A DNA stretch of 64,000 nt from the NCBI GenBank assembly GCA_046160825.1, contig JBJXHC010000009.1:1-64000 (forward strand), given 5' to 3'. The DNA is from JBJXHC01 sp046160825 (GTDB lineage: Bacteria > Bacteroidota > Ignavibacteria > UBA10030 > UBA6906). Positions 39,177-48,791 of the stretch are shown in pieces. Under the pieces are notes generated by a model. That model had not been told where the DNA came from. It was given only the letters and a program-made list of their open reading frames with translations, and made no database searches. The position numbers and the translations under genes are program-made. Position 1 is the first letter of the stretch; every line of letters begins with the position of its first letter.

Positions 39177-40292
39177 ATGAAACGCACCATAGTTTTCTGT
39201 CTATTTCTTGGCACCGTACTATCGGTCTCAGACGCGTCTGCGGATTCTTATAGCGTGCAGTTCGTTGAAATCGGTAACGATGGAAATAACCTTGACGTGA
39301 AGGTGCAGATCAAGGCAAACGGGTCGGCATTCAAGCTTGGGACGACAAACCTCGCATTCTCCTATGGCAGCGGACTCAACGCTCCAACACTGCAATCATC
39401 ACATAACTTTGGCGATGGAGTAATGTACGCACCGCTCATCGTCACGGCACCATCCGGAAGTGTTGGATCCCTGAACATCGAATACCTCGGAAGTCTCGAT
39501 AGTGGCACGACAGTACCCGCCAGATTCATTGATATCGCGACGATCCGATTTCCCATTGCAAACGCCAACGAGAGTTTTCTCCTTGTGAATCGCACATTTG
39601 GCGGCTTGCCCCGGTCGGTTGTCTTTGCAAGCAATGAGAATGAAGTTGTTGATCAAAGTACCGATGTTCGCACTGCTGTGAGAGTAATGCTGGAGGGACC
39701 ATTTAACGTCGCCCAATCCAGAATGAACAAAACGTTGAATACTTCCGGCCATCTTGCAACACGTTATCCCGGTGCGAATATCCCCGCCGATGCGGTTGAC
39801 AGTATTGCGATTGAAATGCGTAGCGCGAGTAGCGGAACCGGGTCTTCCTTCAGAAGCTACAGATCGGCCTGGCTCCTTGCCGATGGGACCATCCGAGCCT
39901 TTGCCGACACAACACAACGATATGTGGACTTTGACACGACCGACGCGAGTGCGTATATTGTAGTGCGTCATGCGAACCACTTGCCGATCATGACTTCGAA
40001 CGCAATTTCCTGGAGTGCATTTACTACGCTGAGTCATGATTTTGTCGGAACAGCGGGTGGTGCCTGGGGGACGAATGCAACGAAACAAGTGTCTTCCGGT
40101 GTTTATGCTATGTACGCCGGTGACGGTAACCAGTCCGGCGTGGTTACAGCGGCCGATGCAAACGATGCCTTCGCCGTCATCAACTCGACAGGATATAACA
40201 TACGCGATGTAAATATGAGCGGAGTGGTTACAGCTGCAGATGCGAATATGGCCTTTGGCAATTTGAATAAATCAAACCAAGTACCGGAATGA
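39177..40292 (+). CDS. Secreted protein with C-terminal dockerin-like repeats
   Basis: A 371-residue exported protein with signal peptide 1-23 (ending DASAD). The N-terminal beta-sandwich (about 25-150) resembles a cohesin/adhesin fold and is similar to the N-terminus of the next gene (FKLGTTNLAFSY versus IRVGTSSFYFNY). The C-terminus has two calcium-loop repeats, DGNQSGVVTAADAN and DVNMSGVVTAADAN, the pattern of dockerin type I/EF-hand-like modules. It lacks a T9SS domain. The upstream frame back to 39090 was not used because the signal peptide begins at ATG 39177. Confidence 0.78.
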   Translation: MKRTIVFCLFLGTVLSVSDASADSYSVQFVEIGNDGNNLDVKVQIKANGSAFKLGTTNLAFSYGSGLNAPTLQSSHNFGDGVMYAPLIVTAPSGSVGSLNIEYLGSLDSGTTVPARFIDIATIRFPIANANESFLLVNRTFGGLPRSVVFASNENEVVDQSTDVRTAVRVMLEGPFNVAQSRMNKTLNTSGHLATRYPGANIPADAVDSIAIEMRSASSGTGSSFRSYRSAWLLADGTIRAFADTTQRYVDFDTTDASAYIVVRHANHLPIMTSNAISWSAFTTLSHDFVGTAGGAWGTNATKQVSSGVYAMYAGDGNQSGVVTAADANDAFAVINSTGYNIRDVNMSGVVTAADANMAFGNLNKSNQVPE

Positions 40293-40323
40293 GTCATCAG
40301 AGCATCACGAGGAGAAGGAATCA

Positions 40324-41433
40324 ATGAAGACAGTCGCCACCATTTTGTCGGTACTGGCAATATCAATTTCCACGACGTTTGCCCAAAGGCAGGCAACGAG
40401 CACCATTACAGATTTTGTTTCCGCAAATGGGACCTATTCGTTTGATCTGTATGCGAGAAGCACGGGTGTTCAAACAATTCGGGTGGGAACGAGCTCATTC
40501 TACTTCAATTATAATTCGGCTGCGCTTTCTTCTCCGGTGTTGACAAACATCAATCCGAAATTTACCGGACAAAATGGAATAGGTGATTATGATTCGATGG
40601 AGGTTGATATCATATCGGGCCAGATTGCAGTCACTGTACTTTTCACAGGCAATAACACAGGTTTGGCGCAACTCTTATCTACCTCAGCACCTGACGGCGA
40701 AAGAATTTGTACGATTAACCTGACCATTATTGATGGAAGTCAAAGTGCTTTGCTCAGTTGGAATACGGTCAATAGTGCACTCACTCATTCCACGGGGGGA
40801 GTTGTGAGCCAGATTTTTGTCGGCTCCGATGAGGGTCCTCTTCCCATTCAGCTTGCGAGCTTTACGGCCATAGCATTGGAGCAGGGGCGAGTTCGTCTGG
40901 ACTGGAGAACGATCACAGAAACGAATAATTATGGATTTGATGTCCAGAAGGCCAGCGATCAGCCCGAGAACTTTTCCACAATTCCCAACAGCTTCATTCC
41001 GGGTCATGGCACAACTGTTGAACCGCACGATTATACGTTCACAGATAACGGATCCGGGCAGGGTACATGGTATTATCGGTTGAAGCAAACGGATTTGGAT
41101 GGGACTATTCACTTCTCCGATCCGGTGCAGGTGGATGTATTAAGCAGCGTGGAGGACCGGCCGTTGCCGACGGAGTTCTCAATAGACCAGAACTACCCCA
41201 ATCCGTTCAACCCGACGACGAGCATTGAATTTGCTCTTCCCAAAGAGGCTCACGTGAATATTGAGGTCTTTAACATCATCGGAGAAAAGGTTGCGACACT
41301 CGTAAATGAGGTGCGACAGGTGGGGTATTACAAGGAGAAATTTGATGCCTCAGCATTTTCCAGCGGACTCTATTTTTATCGAATGACCACGAATAATGTG
41401 TCATTCCTCAAAAAAATGGTGCTTGTGAAGTAA
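40324..41433 (+). CDS. Cohesin-like domain protein with T9SS sorting domain
   Basis: A 369-residue exported protein: signal peptide 1-20 (ending TFAQ), a cohesin-like beta-sandwich (about 22-165), a fibronectin-like linker (LRWRT-type pattern, seen as VRLDWRTITETNNYGFDVQK), and a C-terminal T9SS type A domain (QNYPNPFNPTTS to KMVLVK). It starts 31 bases after the dockerin-like gene, with GAGGAGAAGG upstream, so the two are probably co-expressed. A scaffold and ligand pair at the cell surface is an inference. Plain adhesins are the alternative. Confidence 0.8.
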   Translation: MKTVATILSVLAISISTTFAQRQATSTITDFVSANGTYSFDLYARSTGVQTIRVGTSSFYFNYNSAALSSPVLTNINPKFTGQNGIGDYDSMEVDIISGQIAVTVLFTGNNTGLAQLLSTSAPDGERICTINLTIIDGSQSALLSWNTVNSALTHSTGGVVSQIFVGSDEGPLPIQLASFTAIALEQGRVRLDWRTITETNNYGFDVQKASDQPENFSTIPNSFIPGHGTTVEPHDYTFTDNGSGQGTWYYRLKQTDLDGTIHFSDPVQVDVLSSVEDRPLPTEFSIDQNYPNPFNPTTSIEFALPKEAHVNIEVFNIIGEKVATLVNEVRQVGYYKEKFDASAFSSGLYFYRMTTNNVSFLKKMVLVK

Positions 41434-41482
41434 AACCACGAATTTCGGGTTGCTGTCCCAAAACACAGCCCAATGGCAGCGA

Positions 41483-41520
41483 GGGTCCTATCTTGAGGGA
41501 GATAGGACCCTTACTGTTTT
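41483..41520 (+). terminator. Rho-independent terminator
   Basis: A perfect 11-bp stem (GGGTCCTATCT / AGATAGGACCC) with a 6-base loop, followed by TTACTGTTTT, 50 bases after the T9SS protein gene. Confidence 0.88.
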
Positions 41521-41629
41521 ATAGGTGGACCCGGACAGTCGTGCGTGTGTTGGATGTCACTGTGGAAGTTCTGTAGAAGAGGTATTATTGAACAAGCTTA
41601 AGAATGGTTAATATTCCAACGGGGGTCTT

Positions 41630-41764
41630 ATGAAACTTTTTAAGTTCGCTGCACTGGTTGCACTTGCTGCACTACCGCTGCTGTTCAGCAAGAAAGAAAA
41701 GCACCAGCCTGCGGAAGTTGTCGAGTCAGATCATATCTTTGATTCGGAACTCTCAGCGGATTGA
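41630..41764 (+). CDS. Small 44-residue secreted or membrane peptide
   Basis: An open frame coding a signal-like hydrophobic segment (residues 5-19, ALVALAALPLL), a lysine cluster (SKKEK) and a short acidic tail (EVVESDHIFDSELSAD). The ATG follows GGGGGTCTT, a good ribosome-binding site. It lies after a terminator and converges with the PBP gene, so it must have its own promoter. No family was recognised. The lysine-rich break after the hydrophobic stretch suggests a membrane-anchored peptide. Confidence 0.5.
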   Translation: MKLFKFAALVALAALPLLFSKKEKHQPAEVVESDHIFDSELSAD

Positions 41765-41848
41765 TGCTCAGTTGTGGCGCTCTTCCCCCGTTCGTTCTCA
41801 TCACCGACATCAATGCAGCTCTTTGCAGAGTAGCGTCTCCGTTTCAGG

Positions 41849-44149
41849 TTAGAAACTGATAGTTCCCTTGTTCTCTTCTCCTTCGAGCCAACGGGCAGTT
41901 GTATGCACCGTACACTTGCCGGGCAAAGTCTTTTTCGTGAAATACTCAACGACCTTGTTGGGGCAATATTCCGTGGCAAGCTTTTTCGTCTGGTCACAGA
42001 TCGTTTCCCGAAAAACACCTTCAGGAACCTGAAAGTACTCCACCGGCATCGCGATTGCCGGATCCTCATACACATATCCCATAAAGCGTCCCCAGATTGG
42101 TGCTGCTGCGCGTCCACCCTGCCCGTCCCAGTTCGTAAAGTGAACGCTCTTGTTGTCGAATCCCACCCAAACGCCTGCGGAAATTTGCGGCGTGTACCCG
42201 ACAAACCATGCATCGGCAAACTCCTGGGTCGTTCCGGTTTTTCCGGCGGCAGGGTAGTGGAAGTAATTCCTGACGCGCCCGCCCGACCCTTCATCAACGA
42301 CTCCTTGCAACATCGATGTCATGATGAACGCCGTTTCCTCACTCAACACTTCTCGGCGCGAGGGTATATTCTCTTCGACAAGATTTCCATTCTTGTCTTC
42401 GATTCTCAATATGGAAATCGATTCCACGTACACCCCCTGGTTTGCGTACACACCAAATGCCGAGGTCATTTCGAGGGGTGAAACCTCGCCCGTGCCGAGC
42501 GCAAGAGATTCATAAGGCGGCAAAGGTGAGTTGATCCCCATGCGGCGTGCATATTCAATGACTTGCGTAACGGGTGCAATTTCCATGATAGCGCGAACGG
42601 CAACAAGATTGATGGAAGTCTTTACCCCATCGCGTAAGGTACTCTTCCCCCCGAATGTCCCGTCAGAATTGGAGGGAGTCCAGCGCTTGCCATCTGCGAG
42701 CATTATAGTGACGGGCTGATTCAGCAATTCGTAACACGGGGGATACCCATTATCAATGGCAACTGTATAGACGAACGGTTTGAACGCCGATCCGGCCTGT
42801 CGTCGAATCTGGGTGACATGGTTGAGACCGTATTTGAAATTCTTGACTTCTGCACCGCCGACAAGAGCGAGTATGCCTCCATTGCGCGGGTCGACAGCGA
42901 CAAACCCGACTTCAATGGTCTGCGCTCGGGTTTTCATCGAGTCTATCCACGCGTTGTTGCGTGAAAGGGATTTGTATATGCTGTCCCTCTTGCCCGCACT
43001 TGCGCCCCTATACTGTTCTGAGGTCTTTATGGCCTGATCAATAGCGCGGACGAGTGCATCCTTCGCTTTTGTCCAATCCCATAACCCATTGAATGATTTT
43101 TGGAATTCGGCGAGATGCTCTTCGACGGCACGGTTGGCGTGGCGCTGCATGCGGCTATCGAGCGTGGTATATACAGAGAGTCCATCCCTGTATAAATCAA
43201 ACCCGTGTTCCTCTGCTTTCTGGGAAAGCTGTTGCCGTACATATTCCACAAAGTGTGGGGCGATACCCGCGATTCCGTCGTCATCCGAGACCTTCAACTG
43301 AAGCTCCTCGTTGCGCGCTTCTTCGGCCTGTTCTTCAGTGATGTAGCCGTACTTGATCATTTGGCCAAGCACGACGTTTCTCCGGCCTACTGATCGTTCA
43401 GGATGATTGAACGGATCATAGACCGCCGGCCCTTTCAACATGGCAATAAGTGTGGCCACTTCGCTCAAGGTCAGGTCGGCCGGGAGTTTTCCAAAGTAGC
43501 GTTGGGACGCTGCCGCAATGCCATATGTCCCACGGCCAAAATACACGACGTTGAGATAAAATTCGAGGATTTCCTGCTTGGTAAAATTGCTTTCGAGCTG
43601 GACGGCGGTGATGAACTCCCGGAATTTCCTCGTCACCGTGTCGAAGATATGCCGGTCGTCATGGCCGAGATACAGATTGCGGGAAAGCTGTTGCGTGATT
43701 GTGCTTGCACCTTCCCACCGGAACATTACAACATTTTTGACCATCGCCTTCATAAAACGGATTGCGTCAACACCCCAATGACTGTAGAAATTCTTGTCCT
43801 CGGTGGCAATCAATGCATCGATAACGGTGCTGGAGATATCCTGAAGAGCGACGTACGAACGGTTTTTGATGAAGAACTGGTCGATCACTTCACCGTCAAT
43901 GGAATAGACCTTGGTGGCCAGTTCCGGTTTCGGGTTCTCGATGCGCTCGAGTGAAGGGAGTCCAGAAATCAGATACGCAGTGTATCCACCAAGCAGAGCA
44001 AGGAAGAGCAAAAGGAAAATGGTCCCGCCGCGAGTACGTTTTTTCTTCTTCATGCCGCCGCCATCGTGTGTTGAGCGTTTCCGTTTACGATATTCCGGGT
44101 CATTGAAGTATCGTTCCATATCCTCGGATGTATAGCCGCTGTCCGTCAT
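41849..44149 (-). CDS. Class A penicillin-binding protein (PBP1A-like)
   Basis: A 766-residue bifunctional cell-wall synthase. A cytoplasmic basic tail (1-41) precedes one membrane anchor (42-62). The glycosyltransferase domain has Glu117 in ATEDKNFYSH and then STITQQL. The transpeptidase domain has SAFK with Ser454, SIN at 512-514 and KTGT at 637-640. The C-terminus carries three cysteines in the last 60 residues. It is the last gene of the minus-strand unit, seven bases after lpxH. Confidence 0.96.
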   Translation of the reverse strand: MTDSGYTSEDMERYFNDPEYRKRKRSTHDGGGMKKKKRTRGGTIFLLLFLALLGGYTAYLISGLPSLERIENPKPELATKVYSIDGEVIDQFFIKNRSYVALQDISSTVIDALIATEDKNFYSHWGVDAIRFMKAMVKNVVMFRWEGASTITQQLSRNLYLGHDDRHIFDTVTRKFREFITAVQLESNFTKQEILEFYLNVVYFGRGTYGIAAASQRYFGKLPADLTLSEVATLIAMLKGPAVYDPFNHPERSVGRRNVVLGQMIKYGYITEEQAEEARNEELQLKVSDDDGIAGIAPHFVEYVRQQLSQKAEEHGFDLYRDGLSVYTTLDSRMQRHANRAVEEHLAEFQKSFNGLWDWTKAKDALVRAIDQAIKTSEQYRGASAGKRDSIYKSLSRNNAWIDSMKTRAQTIEVGFVAVDPRNGGILALVGGAEVKNFKYGLNHVTQIRRQAGSAFKPFVYTVAIDNGYPPCYELLNQPVTIMLADGKRWTPSNSDGTFGGKSTLRDGVKTSINLVAVRAIMEIAPVTQVIEYARRMGINSPLPPYESLALGTGEVSPLEMTSAFGVYANQGVYVESISILRIEDKNGNLVEENIPSRREVLSEETAFIMTSMLQGVVDEGSGGRVRNYFHYPAAGKTGTTQEFADAWFVGYTPQISAGVWVGFDNKSVHFTNWDGQGGRAAAPIWGRFMGYVYEDPAIAMPVEYFQVPEGVFRETICDQTKKLATEYCPNKVVEYFTKKTLPGKCTVHTTARWLEGEENKGTISF

Positions 44150-44156
44150 TCTTCAC

Positions 44157-44879
44157 TCATCCATTCCAAGTCTTCAATTCAATCTTCCCGTTCACCAGTT
44201 CTGCGTATGTGTGGTGAGTGATCCAATCGCCGAGGTTTACGTATGTTCCATTGTTGATGGGCTGAATGTTCGGTTGATGCCGGTGTCCCATCACCACAAT
44301 ATCCACACCCTCCGAAATCTTTTTCGTCGCGTACTCAATCATTCCCTCTTCTTCACCATAGTGCTTCTGTGCCGTATACTGTCGGCTGGTGCGCGACGAC
44401 CCTCGTGCCAACTGCACACCGAGATCCGGGTGAAGCCAACGATAGAGCCAGATGCTGAGCCGGCTGCGCAAGACGGGCTTGATAAGCCGATAACCGAGGT
44501 CGTTCTTTGCCAACCCGTCACCATGATGCAGAAATACCCGCTTTCCGTCAACAGCAATCTCGAATGGCTCGGAATGCACAATGCAGCCAAGCTCCGTCTC
44601 AAAAAAATCCAGTGTCCAGTAGTCGTGGTTTCCCGTCAAGTAGTGTACAGGGATTCCACGGTCGGTAAACTCCTGGAGCGCCGACAAAGTTCTATGGAAG
44701 CCTTTGGGGATAACGGTCTTATACTCGAACCAAAAATCAAACAGGTCACCCGCAATGAAGAGCGTAGTGGTTGTCGGAAGAATGTGCTTCAGAAAACGAA
44801 GCAGCGTGTCCTCCTTGGCGCGTTCCTCTTCCTTGCCGGAAAGGCCGAGGTGAACATCAGAAATGAAGAAAACAGACAT
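44157..44879 (-). CDS. lpxH: UDP-2,3-diacylglucosamine diphosphatase
   Basis: A 240-residue calcineurin-like phosphoesterase of the LpxH type, which makes lipid X in lipid A synthesis. Metal ligands are visible in order: DVH (Asp8, His10), GDLFDFW, GNHDYW, a HGD motif and GHRH near residue 195. This order and the length fit LpxH better than other phosphoesterases. It lies between the UMF1 transporter and the PBP gene. Confidence 0.92.
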   Translation of the reverse strand: MSVFFISDVHLGLSGKEEERAKEDTLLRFLKHILPTTTTLFIAGDLFDFWFEYKTVIPKGFHRTLSALQEFTDRGIPVHYLTGNHDYWTLDFFETELGCIVHSEPFEIAVDGKRVFLHHGDGLAKNDLGYRLIKPVLRSRLSIWLYRWLHPDLGVQLARGSSRTSRQYTAQKHYGEEEGMIEYATKKISEGVDIVVMGHRHQPNIQPINNGTYVNLGDWITHHTYAELVNGKIELKTWNG

Positions 44880-44931
44880 GGTGGGATGAATCTATGAAAA
44901 ACTCGATGGAAAGTAAATACGACCGTGTTCT

Positions 44932-46260
44932 TTAGGCGCGCTCAAGTTCTGCTTCCGCTGCTGCTTGTCTTCCTGCCGCCACGTTCGTGGTGGTCAAGAG
45001 TATCGCACCAACGATGAAGAAACCGATAACGGAGAGAATTGCGTCGCGGCTCGAACCCGTGAGCCAGACCATCATCCCGAAAATCGCCGGACCGATAATT
45101 CCTGAAAGCTTCTCGAAGATGGAATAGAAGCCAAAGAACTCGGAAGAGAGGTGTTTTGGAATCATGGAGGCGAAGAGTGAACGGCTGAGTGCCTGGGTCC
45201 CTCCTTGCACAAGAGCAACGAGCACAGCGAGAAGATAAAACTCGGCAGACGAATCCATCCGGAACGCCACGATGCACGTAACCGCATACACAACGACGCC
45301 GGCGAGGATTGCGGGCTTCGTGCCCCATCTGGCAGCGAGGTTGCCAAACATAAATGAACAAGGAACACCGATGAACTGTACCAACAGGATTGCCATGATG
45401 ACGTCGGCTTCGGGTATGCCCACCGACGCGGCATAGATGGCAGCCATGCGAATAATCGTACCGATGCCTTCGTTATAGAACATCATCGCGAGCAGCATGG
45501 TAAACGCGTTGCGATACCTCCCGCGGAGTTGTTTCAGAGTTTCCATCATCCGCCTGAATACCGGACCGACAATACCATTCCGGGCAGAAGTCGCGGACGC
45601 GGTTCCTCTTGGTTCACGCACGCCGAATAACAGAGGCAAAGAGAAAACTCCCCACCAGAGGGCAACACCCAGGAAAGCCATTCGTGTCACTGTCCCCTTA
45701 TCGTTCGCGCCAATCAACCCCGGCGAAAGTAAGGCGACGACAATAATTAAGAGAAGCAATCCACTGCCAAGGTATCCGATAGCGTAGCCGCCGGCAGACA
45801 CGCGGTCCATCTCCTCTTTGTCGGCGAGGTGGGGGAGCAGAGAATCGTAAAACACGAAGCTGCCGGTGACCGCAATGTTGCCGAGACCAAATAATATGAG
45901 CGCAAGTTGCCAGTCACCCTCATGAATGAATACCATGAGCGCGGTGACAGTGACGCCGAGCAGCACAAATGTGCCGAGTAGCCGCTTCCGAATCGCAAGG
46001 TAATCTGCCAACGCTCCTAGGAAGGGAGACACAAGTCCGGTCAGGATAAGTGCGGCGCTTGTTGTCCAACCATACCAGGCTGTCGCGCTTTCATCGTCGA
46101 GTCCGGCGGCGGCAACATTCTTGAAATAAATGGGAAAAACGGCGGTAATGACAACGAGAACGAACGCGGAATTTGCCCAATCATACATCGCCCATCTGCG
46201 AAGCTCCGGCCTGTGAAGACCGAGACGATGAAGGAAGGGGAGGGAAGAGGGTGTGTTCAC
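44932..46260 (-). CDS. UMF1-family MFS transporter
   Basis: A 442-residue protein with about twelve membrane segments. RWAMYDWANSAFVLVVIT at the N-terminus is the hallmark of the UMF1 (Atg22-like) branch of the major facilitator superfamily. The substrate is unknown; amino-acid efflux is known for the fungal homologue. The start is GTG at 46258-46260 with no strong ribosome-binding site. MAMYDWAN-proximal starts are absent, so the N-terminus is slightly uncertain. Confidence 0.88.
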   Translation of the reverse strand: MNTPSSLPFLHRLGLHRPELRRWAMYDWANSAFVLVVITAVFPIYFKNVAAAGLDDESATAWYGWTTSAALILTGLVSPFLGALADYLAIRKRLLGTFVLLGVTVTALMVFIHEGDWQLALILFGLGNIAVTGSFVFYDSLLPHLADKEEMDRVSAGGYAIGYLGSGLLLLIIVVALLSPGLIGANDKGTVTRMAFLGVALWWGVFSLPLLFGVREPRGTASATSARNGIVGPVFRRMMETLKQLRGRYRNAFTMLLAMMFYNEGIGTIIRMAAIYAASVGIPEADVIMAILLVQFIGVPCSFMFGNLAARWGTKPAILAGVVVYAVTCIVAFRMDSSAEFYLLAVLVALVQGGTQALSRSLFASMIPKHLSSEFFGFYSIFEKLSGIIGPAIFGMMVWLTGSSRDAILSVIGFFIVGAILLTTTNVAAGRQAAAEAELERA

Positions 46261-46294
46261 GCCGTGTGTTTGGAGGAAGGCATGGAAATTCCTG

Positions 46295-46789
46295 TCAGGG
46301 TTTGCTTTTCTGCTTCACCGGGGGCACAGGCTCGGTGGGTTCCTCACCGTCATAAAGTCCTCGTCCACTTTTGTGCAACCCGCCGTCAGATTTCAAGTCA
46401 CCAAGTACTGCATCAAGAACGCCGTTGACGAAGTGACCGCTTTTTTCCGTGCTGAAGAGTTTCGCAAGTTCAATGGCCTCGTTCATAGTCACCTTCGGTG
46501 GAATGTCGTCGAAGTACATCAGTTCACAAATGGCCATTCGGAGGACCAGGCGGTCCAATAACGCGATGCGGTTAAAGTCCCAATTGGCAACTTTTTCCTT
46601 GATGATCTTGTCGATGGTATCACGGTGTTTGATCGTTTCGTTGACGAGGTGTTTCGCGAATTCGTATGCAACTTTGTTCTCCTCGAACCCCGTTACATGA
46701 TGCTTGATAACGTGGTCTGCGGGATCGCCGGAGACCTCGTGAGCGTACAGCGCCTGCAACACCTTTTCCCTGACAATTCTCCTGCGCAT
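46295..46789 (-). CDS. nusB: Transcription antitermination factor NusB
   Basis: A 164-residue all-helical protein that binds boxA RNA with S10 to prevent early termination of rRNA transcripts. RRIVREKVLQALYAHEV at the N-terminus and KVTMNEAIELAKLFSTEKSG toward the C-terminus are the standard NusB signatures. About 25 residues of a proline- and lysine-rich tail extend past the normal end. It starts three bases after the dehydrogenase gene. Confidence 0.96.
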   Translation of the reverse strand: MRRRIVREKVLQALYAHEVSGDPADHVIKHHVTGFEENKVAYEFAKHLVNETIKHRDTIDKIIKEKVANWDFNRIALLDRLVLRMAICELMYFDDIPPKVTMNEAIELAKLFSTEKSGHFVNGVLDAVLGDLKSDGGLHKSGRGLYDGEEPTEPVPPVKQKSKP

Positions 46790-46791
46790 GG

Positions 46792-47910
46792 CTACCGCTT
46801 TCCAAAATCATGTTCACCGAGACGACCCACGAACTGGGACTTGCCCGCGTAGATCGACCGGATGTGGCCGATGGATTTGATCCGATCTTCTGCAAGCCGG
46901 TTGGAAGCCTCGTACGTCGGAATGTTTTCCTTTTTTGAGATGTTGAAGATCGTCAGGATGGTGTCATAGATTCCTTCGGCCTGTTTCAACGCGCGTTCCT
47001 GCGAGTAACCTTCGAGTTCGTTGTAGACATTGATAAGGCCCCCGGCGTTGATGGCGTAATCAGGTGCGTAAAGGATCCCACGTTTGATCAACATCGGGCC
47101 TTGTATTGTTTCATCAGCAAGCTGGTTGTTTGCACCACCGGCAATAATCTTGAATTTGAAACGAGGGATCGTCTGGTCGCTCACGATGGCACCGAGAGCG
47201 CATGGGCAGAAAATATCCGCGTCCACATCGTAGATGGCATCGGGGTCCACGATCGTCGCGCCCGAGGCTTTTGCCACGCGCTCGACCTTCTCGTGGAAAA
47301 TGTCACTGATAAAGATTTGTGCCCCTTCTTTCTTTAGGTGCTGACAAACGTATTCGGCGACGTGCCCCGCTCCCTGTATTGCGACCTTCTTCCCGACCAA
47401 CGAATCGTCGCCGGTCAGGGCTTTCATGCTTGCCTTCATTCCCATATACACACCGAACGCGGTCACGGGGGAAGGATCGCCACTTCCTCCCAGGGCTTTG
47501 TCGATCCCGGTGACGTACTTGGTTTCCATCCGCACGTATTCCATGTCGCGTACTGTTGTGCCCACGTCTTCGGCAGTGATGTAGCGTCCGGCAAGTCCTT
47601 CAACGAATCGGCCGAATGCACGAAACATCGCTTCGGTTTTGTCTTTATTCGGATCACCGAGGACAACTGCTTTTCCGCCGCCCAGGTTGAGTCCGGCAAC
47701 TGCTGCTTTGTATGTCATGCCGCGTGAGAGTCGCAGCACATCGGTGAGCGCATCTTCATTCGATGCGTACATCCACATACGTGTGCCGCCCAACGCGGGG
47801 CCAAGCGTGGTGTTGTGGACGGCGATGATGGCACGTAGTCCGGAGGCTTTGTCGGAGCAAAAGACCACCTGCTCGTGGTCGCGCTGTTCGAGGAGTTCAA
47901 AAATCTGCAT
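46792..47910 (-). CDS. Leucine/phenylalanine/valine dehydrogenase
   Basis: A 372-residue NAD-dependent amino-acid dehydrogenase that deaminates branched-chain amino acids. LGPALGGTRMW is the substrate-site segment. MTYKAAVAGLNLGGGKAV holds the catalytic lysine region, and IQGAGHVAEYV is the Rossmann loop. GGANNQLAD and DYAINAGGLINVYNE are also typical of leucine dehydrogenases. It lies between the ABC ATPase gene and nusB with short gaps on both sides. Confidence 0.94.
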   Translation of the reverse strand: MQIFELLEQRDHEQVVFCSDKASGLRAIIAVHNTTLGPALGGTRMWMYASNEDALTDVLRLSRGMTYKAAVAGLNLGGGKAVVLGDPNKDKTEAMFRAFGRFVEGLAGRYITAEDVGTTVRDMEYVRMETKYVTGIDKALGGSGDPSPVTAFGVYMGMKASMKALTGDDSLVGKKVAIQGAGHVAEYVCQHLKKEGAQIFISDIFHEKVERVAKASGATIVDPDAIYDVDADIFCPCALGAIVSDQTIPRFKFKIIAGGANNQLADETIQGPMLIKRGILYAPDYAINAGGLINVYNELEGYSQERALKQAEGIYDTILTIFNISKKENIPTYEASNRLAEDRIKSIGHIRSIYAGKSQFVGRLGEHDFGKR

Positions 47911-47925
47911 ACAAGCCCAGTGTCG

Positions 47926-48711
47926 TTAGTGAATTGTTCGAAGGGTGATGCGCAACGTCTCCTCGTCTGGGTGTGTATCAACAAGGACATCGGTGCGAAA
48001 GACATTTTTGATACGCGCTTCCGTCAGGACTTCTGCCGGCGTCCCGATGGCTGCAATCGATCCGCACATCAGCATGGCTATCCTGTTACTGAATGCCGAG
48101 GCGAGGTTGAGATCATGGGAAACGGAGACGATGGTCAGACCTTTTTCTTTATTGAGTTTTTTGAGGATGGCGAAGACGTCGATCTGATGGGCGATATCAA
48201 GATGAGCGTTGGGTTCGTCCAGCAGGAGGATGCGTGCTTCCTGGGCGAGCGCACGAGCGATCAGGACACGTTGTCTCTCGCCGTCGGAGAGTGTCGTAAC
48301 CGATTGGTTGGCCAGATGGGCGATGTCCAGCAATGACATCATTGCTACCGCAACTTCGCGATCATGCATACTCTCGAATGCCCTGCCCATCGTGTGGGGT
48401 GCCCGCCCCATCAACACGAGTTCTTCTACAGTGAACGGGAACATGATGCCGGAATCCTGCGGCACGAATGCAATCCGGCGCGCCAACTCTGCCCGTGTAT
48501 AACTCGCGAGCGACTGTCCATCCAGTGCAATCTTTCCGGAATGTGGCACATAAATCCGGTCCAGAAGTCTCAGGAGTGTGCTCTTGCCTGAACCATTCGG
48601 TCCCACAATGGAGAGGAATTCTCCCGGCATGACGTCGAATGATACGTGCTGGAGCGTTGGTACGGACGGCGTGTACCTGAAGGAAACATCATTGATGGTC
48701 AGTGCATGCAT
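47926..48711 (-). CDS. ABC transporter ATPase (FecE/BtuD-like)
   Basis: A 261-residue ATP-binding subunit of the iron-siderophore/cobalamin import type. Walker A GPNGSGKST is at 37-45, followed by a Q-loop (VPQDSG), signature LSDGERQR, Walker B LLLDEPNAHLD and the H-loop SHDLN. MHALTINDVSF at 48711 is the natural start, although the frame is open to 48756. No permease or binding-protein gene is next to it. The mobile element begins 80 bases upstream. The partner subunits must be encoded elsewhere. Confidence 0.92.
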   Translation of the reverse strand: MHALTINDVSFRYTPSVPTLQHVSFDVMPGEFLSIVGPNGSGKSTLLRLLDRIYVPHSGKIALDGQSLASYTRAELARRIAFVPQDSGIMFPFTVEELVLMGRAPHTMGRAFESMHDREVAVAMMSLLDIAHLANQSVTTLSDGERQRVLIARALAQEARILLLDEPNAHLDIAHQIDVFAILKKLNKEKGLTIVSVSHDLNLASAFSNRIAMLMCGSIAAIGTPAEVLTEARIKNVFRTDVLVDTHPDEETLRITLRTIH

Positions 48712-48783
48712 GAGTGACTTGTAGAAAAATGGCTTAACGACAGCGCCAATGTACACAAATGCGGTTTGGAAGGCAAGGTAACG

Positions 48784-48791
48784 CCCCCATC
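48784..48791. repeat. Target-site duplication, left copy
   Basis: CCCCCATC, immediately outside the left inverted repeat and identical to 52753-52760. Eight to nine bases is the usual duplication length for IS1-family insertion. Confidence 0.88.
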
